Shown here piece by piece: positions 60,572 to 64,000 of a stretch of DNA of 64,000 nt. This DNA comes from Limonium bicolor (lineage: Eukaryota; Streptophyta; Magnoliopsida; Caryophyllales; Plumbaginaceae). Below the pieces are notes generated by a model. That model was given only the letters and a program-made list of their open reading frames with translations, made no database searches and was not told the DNA's origin. Both the position numbers and the translations under genes were made by a program. The stretch covers positions 346,455,636 through 346,519,635 of the forward strand of contig CM041776.1 in assembly GCA_023374045.1 (NCBI GenBank), in the 5' to 3' direction. How positions within the stretch are numbered: position 1 is the stretch's first letter; each line of letters begins with the position of its first letter.

Positions 60572-60669
60572 CCAGAGTTTGAAGATTCATGGGAGTAGTA
60601 TTCTACCATTCACCGCCACTTCCCCGACTTCCACCTTGAAGACAAGGTGGTTCTTCTTTGGGGGAGGGA

Positions 60670-61200
60670 TGATGGAAACACGAGTATAGACAAGGGGCAA
60701 TATCGATACACTTATCCCGTAGGAATAAGAAGGGGACCATAGCTATATGAAAATGTGGTTGTCGGTTGTTTTGTAGCAATGCTGTGTAGGTTGTCGGGTA
60801 GTGCTATTTGTGTATGTACTGGCTATTTAAGGTAAGGTTAGGGGTTGAGAGAGGCAAGCGATGTTTTGAGTATTCTCTTGGCCACACTTGTGGATTCGCA
60901 GGCTACGCCCGAATTTTCTCTTATTGGCAGAACATTGTCTTGAACTATCCATTTGTATCTGTTTCATTGTTTTCCCAAACTATCAGTGAAACGTAACCTC
61001 TTGGCGTGTGAATATTTGACTGTGAATTGCGTTGTTTAAGATGAGAGTTTCATCGGGGTCAATTGGATTATCATTAGCTCCAATCAAGCAAGAATTGTTT
61101 AAGATGAGAGTTTCATCGGGGTCAATTGGATTATCATTAGCTCCAATCAAGCAAGAATTGTTAAGGGATATCAATAACCCACACAAACCTTCCTAGCGAT
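60670..61200 (+). repeat. Probable 3' LTR of gypsy C
   Basis: Polypurine-type GGGGGAGGGA ends at 60669 and TGATGGAAACACGAG follows as the LTR start. The end is not resolved. The stretch includes a 63-bp tandem duplication. Confidence 0.5.
61032..61157. repeat. Perfect 63-bp tandem duplication
   Basis: 61032-61094 and 61095-61157 are identical (beginning TTGTTTAAGATGAGAG), and five more matching bases follow. 63 is divisible by three, so the repeat keeps an open frame on the minus strand, which is not evidence of a gene. Confidence 0.95.
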
Positions 61201-61446
61201 GAATTTATTAAGGATTATAATAGGAAGTCAACTTCTTTTTGGTGTAATGAATGTTTATTAAAATGTGAATTGGAGTGTCATACATGAGATGTCTACTTTA
61301 AGCTCCCTTATCATTTTATTGGTTGGGTAGTGGAATGCATATCTACCTTAATAACTCTATGGTTATTAATGGAAAAAGGGTTGCATGTAGTACATAACTA
61401 GTTTGTTCCCGGTTTAGAAGGTAATAGGAGATTTGAATATCATTCT

Positions 61447-61990
61447 AAGTGCAATAATTGAAAGTTTCTCATCTTTGCTTTGTGGATGATCTTTCGCTCT
61501 TCTGAAACAATGTAAAACTAAGTGTTGGAGTTGAAGGCTATTGAGGCCTTTTCTAAAGCCTTTAGACTTTAACCCAATCTTAATTAAACTAAAATTTGTA
61601 GATGAAGATTCAAGGCTTTTACGCATACTAGATTTGGGATTGAAGAAGGTATTCTCTCTGTGAAAAACTTGGGATTACCCTTCTACCCTTCAAAGTTATC
61701 TAACTTAGAGAGCAAAGAGCTTGCTGACAAGCTTGTGAATAAGATTAAGAATTGTTTATCAATACTTCCAAGCTATGCAGGAAGGCCTCTGCTGGTGAAG
61801 TGTGTGCTTCTATCTATGCAGATCTACCAGCTGACTAACTTCCTACTGCCAAGAGGGTCCTTCAAGGACATTATTGCCAGTCGGAGAGCATACCTGTGGG
61901 TTGGGAATCTTGAGTCTCTTCCCAAGATATGTTTGTCTCTATAACAGATATAAAGAAAATGTGGGTCATCTCTTTTGTAGTTGTGCTTTT
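61447..61990 (+). pseudogene. LINE reverse transcriptase remnant (3' part of ORF2)
   Basis: A decayed catalytic motif FVDDLSLF (normally FADD) near 61480 is followed by stops. A clean stretch at 61660-61944 has NLGLPFYPSKLSNLESKELA, then LSILPSYAGRPLLVKCVLLS, the thumb-side region of plant L1-type RT. A zinc-finger RT end is not convincing. No poly(A) tail was located. Confidence 0.75.
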
Positions 61991-62271
61991 GCTATAGAGG
62001 TCTGATAGAGTTTTGGATTGGGGTGAGGTTAGAGCTCCCTCATAGTTGTTAAGATCAACATTGTATTTTGGATCGGTGAACTATAGAATGCATAACTAGG
62101 AGTGAGAGATTCTCACAACATTAATTCTATATGCAATTGGACAAGAGTGTCGCGGAAGGACTTCCCAATCCTCTCGGATGAATTTTGTGAGAGATCTTGA
62201 GCGATTTGGTAGCTGTTATAGAGGAACTCTGTTGAGTCATTATATGGGGGGTGATATTGTACTGGTTTATA

Positions 62272-62495
62272 CTCCTTCCTATTCTAAATAGATGATTTTC
62301 TAACTCTGGACACAAGAATTAAAGAGCAAAAATGGAGACTATTTTACGCTTACTTTTTGCATTTGAAATTGAAAAATAGAGTTGTGAGTGAAAATATGAG
62401 GGATAGAGTTGGAAAGTAAAGGACCAAAAAGCCAAAATGTTATATATGAAAATAATGTGAACAAAAAAAAATCATTTACTAAGAACACGATGAAG
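62272..62495. mobile_element. Stowaway-type MITE, 224 bp
   Basis: The left end CTCCTTCCTATTCTAAATAG and the right end ACTAAGAACACGATGAAG (complement CTTCATCGTGTTCTTAGT) are imperfect inverted repeats, and TA flanks both sides (62270-62271, 62496-62497). The interior is shared with 48505-48652 and 58161-58378. Confidence 0.75.
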
Positions 62496-62497
62496 TA

Positions 62498-64000
62498 GTT
62501 TTTTTATTAGTATTTTCAGTAGGGAGCTATTTTTGGGTGTTTCTGTTATGTTATGCTTTTGTGTCTTGTTTTGAATGGTTCTGAGGGTGTAGTGTTTATG
62601 GGTGCTGTCTTAGTCTGTACATTTTTTGTGGTTGAGTAAGGTTCATTAGACAGACATAGGTAGGTCAGTTTGATAAAGTCTTGATCATTGTCTAGGGTTG
62701 AACAATCTTATCTGAGACCTGAAATGTTGTATTACTATGGCAATTTGCCAATATCTTATATATATATATATATTACACCATTATATAGATGGAGAAAGGA
62801 ACAATAAGGTTTTCAGTGACATCTCTCGTCCATTGTACGCCTGCACTAATGGTGTAATTAGAAGGACCTTGTTTTTAATGTAGGTTGTAAATGTGCTCTA
62901 ATATGATCATTGCCATCCTATTATATTACTGATAAAAGTCTTATGCGACAAAGCGTAAGCTGTGTCCCATAATTTCACTTGATGACGTGCAGCACTTTGC
63001 AAATTTGTGTAGGGAAACTGTGTTATTAACTTTTTCTGTATAATTTCATGCATAGTACTTTCTCTATGTGGTCTATGATACTCTTGTATTTACCAAAAAC
63101 TGGTTAGTTACAACCTACACCTAAAAAAATGACCCTATATGAAAGTTTTTTATGTTCTTCATGATAATCTAGTCTAAAGCAGATGAAGATTTATTGAGCT
63201 CTTTGAATATTTGTCCGTTCCTCTCCATTCAAACAATAAATACAGTGGCAAGAAAAATAACTTTGTTTCTTTCGTTTGCATTGCACCGTTCACCCCATCC
63301 CTGCTTCTAGGTTCAATGGGATTAACACATTTGGCAAAACTTTTCTTATGTATTGGCATAGAAAAAATATGCAATCAAAGGATTCTTTCTGGCTAGTGAA
63401 CATCGCACACCTCTTCTCAACGTGCATTCACCACCATTTTGTGCCTCTTGTTGGGAGTTTCCTGTGAATGGTCATCCAGAACACCTATCGTGCACTCACT
63501 TGTTTTTTTTTTATCGGTATCTTGCTCTCACTTTTTTTCTGATCGGTATCTTGCAGTCGTGATTCTATGTTTAGGATCTCCTCTACAGGACACTGGAGCA
63601 GATCACTAAACTCTTCTTGTTGCAATGTAAACAAAATTTTGTATGTGCTCGATCGACTTATATTATAAACAACTCCTGTGCCATGAAAAATATACTAGTA
63701 TCTTCTTACATACGATTGAAACCCGTACACACACTTTAACTGATAAATAAACTGCTAAAGACACTTCTAACTTGCGAATGCTATAATGTTCACCAGCCAA
63801 TATTGACAAATATAACTCGTATACATTTCAAGATGATTCAATCCACATATAAACCAGAGATGATGTAAGTTTTTACTTCGACACCCAGATCACTAGACCT
63901 GGATGCTTTTAATTTAATGATTTGATATGGGCTATACAGGCACACTTTTGAAAAACATGAATAAAACTACAGCATAGGATTCCTTTGTTCCAATTGACTC
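62498..64000. other. Intergenic DNA, nothing recognised
   Basis: AT-rich, with a TA array at about 62757-62772 and a short near-duplicate TTTTTTATCGGTATCTTGC / TCTGATCGGTATCTTGC at 63508-63556. Open frames at 63174-63467 overlap each other on both strands and show no homology that I recognise. Confidence 0.4.

Larger units (their letters stand above)
55970..60669 (+). pseudogene. Ty3/gypsy copy C: RT, RNase H, integrase, chromodomain, with three hAT insertions
   Basis: Starting just before RT (QKGEIERIVREL), the order is RT ([15 protein letters not shown], then EFLVMPFGLRNA), RNase H (about 56640-57200: RSTVDWPVPKSVKELRGFLG, then HYKPGRENKAADALSRVEHN), integrase (57582-57845: DISMDFITGLPK, IIVVVDRLIKFAHFLPLSHP), integrase C-terminus (59640-59830: GEWVYIKLRPYR, HHTVYVSQLK) and chromodomain (VLMRWKDCPE, finished after the third insertion). 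Stops and small frame changes make it non-functional. hAT elements sit at 57990-58753, 58859-59480 and 59993-60571. Removing each with one target copy rejoins the gypsy coding sequence. Gag and protease are absent. Confidence 0.9.

Noticed and set aside
60983..61186. Minus-strand open frame with a 21-residue internal repeat
   Set aside because: It is caused by the 63-bp DNA duplication in LTR-like sequence. No start context and no family similarity.
1..64000. CRISPR arrays, operons, tRNA and rRNA genes
   Set aside because: No regularly spaced repeat array, no clover-leaf sequence that I could recognise and no rRNA-like stretch. The genome is plant nuclear DNA, so arrays and operons are not expected. 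A tRNA scan was not possible.

Overview
The window is nuclear DNA of a flowering plant, very probably a eudicot. It is AT-rich, its genes carry short GT-AG introns, and the recognisable genes belong to plant families: an ERF003-type AP2/ERF factor, a DUF868 protein, an FBA-type F-box protein and a receptor-like kinase of the At1g80640 type. Between the genes lie nested plant transposons: Ty3/gypsy, LINE, CACTA, hAT, PIF/Harbinger and Stowaway.

Layout. 0.9-2.0 kb: F-box gene with two frameshifts. 2.6-4.4 kb: retroelement-like debris and an hAT end. 8.4-10.7 kb: intact nine-exon receptor-like kinase (+), convergent with the intact ribosomal protein eL39 gene at 11.8-12.2 kb (-). 13.6-17.5 kb: MITEs. 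17.5-20.6 kb: probable decayed LTR-retrotransposon DNA. 21.4-26.5 kb: a 5.1-kb CACTA transposon with 3-bp target duplication. It carries an intron-containing fragment of the gene for splicing factor SF3a subunit 3 (SF3A3/SF3a60) and has apparently jumped into a LINE whose ORF1 continues to about 27.4 kb. 28.8-29.25 kb: one end of a second CACTA family. 32 kb: an hAT element. 35.6-36.4 kb: ERF003-like gene. 40.4-40.9 kb: an hAT element. 41.9-43.1 kb: DUF868 gene (+), convergent with a Vma22/CCDC115-like V-ATPase assembly factor gene at 44.0-45.7 kb (-). 48-64 kb: nested retrotransposons, including two gypsy fragments on the minus strand (one LTR inserted in the other), two on the plus strand, three hAT elements inside the last gypsy copy, and a LINE reverse transcriptase remnant.

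Two points bear on reading the annotation. First, four single-copy-like genes (F-box, ERF003, DUF868, Vma22-like) keep conserved coding sequence on both sides of isolated 1-bp frame changes. Several of these sit in short runs or microsatellites, so assembly indels are as plausible as real pseudogenes. Second, the plus-strand gypsy copies are broken mostly by nonsense changes of the CAG/CAA to TAG/TAA and CGA to TGA kind, which points to methylation-driven decay. Beyond sharing the locus, the host genes show no sign of working as a pathway.

All exon boundaries, target duplications and inverted repeats were read by eye. No database search was made, and family names come from recognition of conserved motifs.
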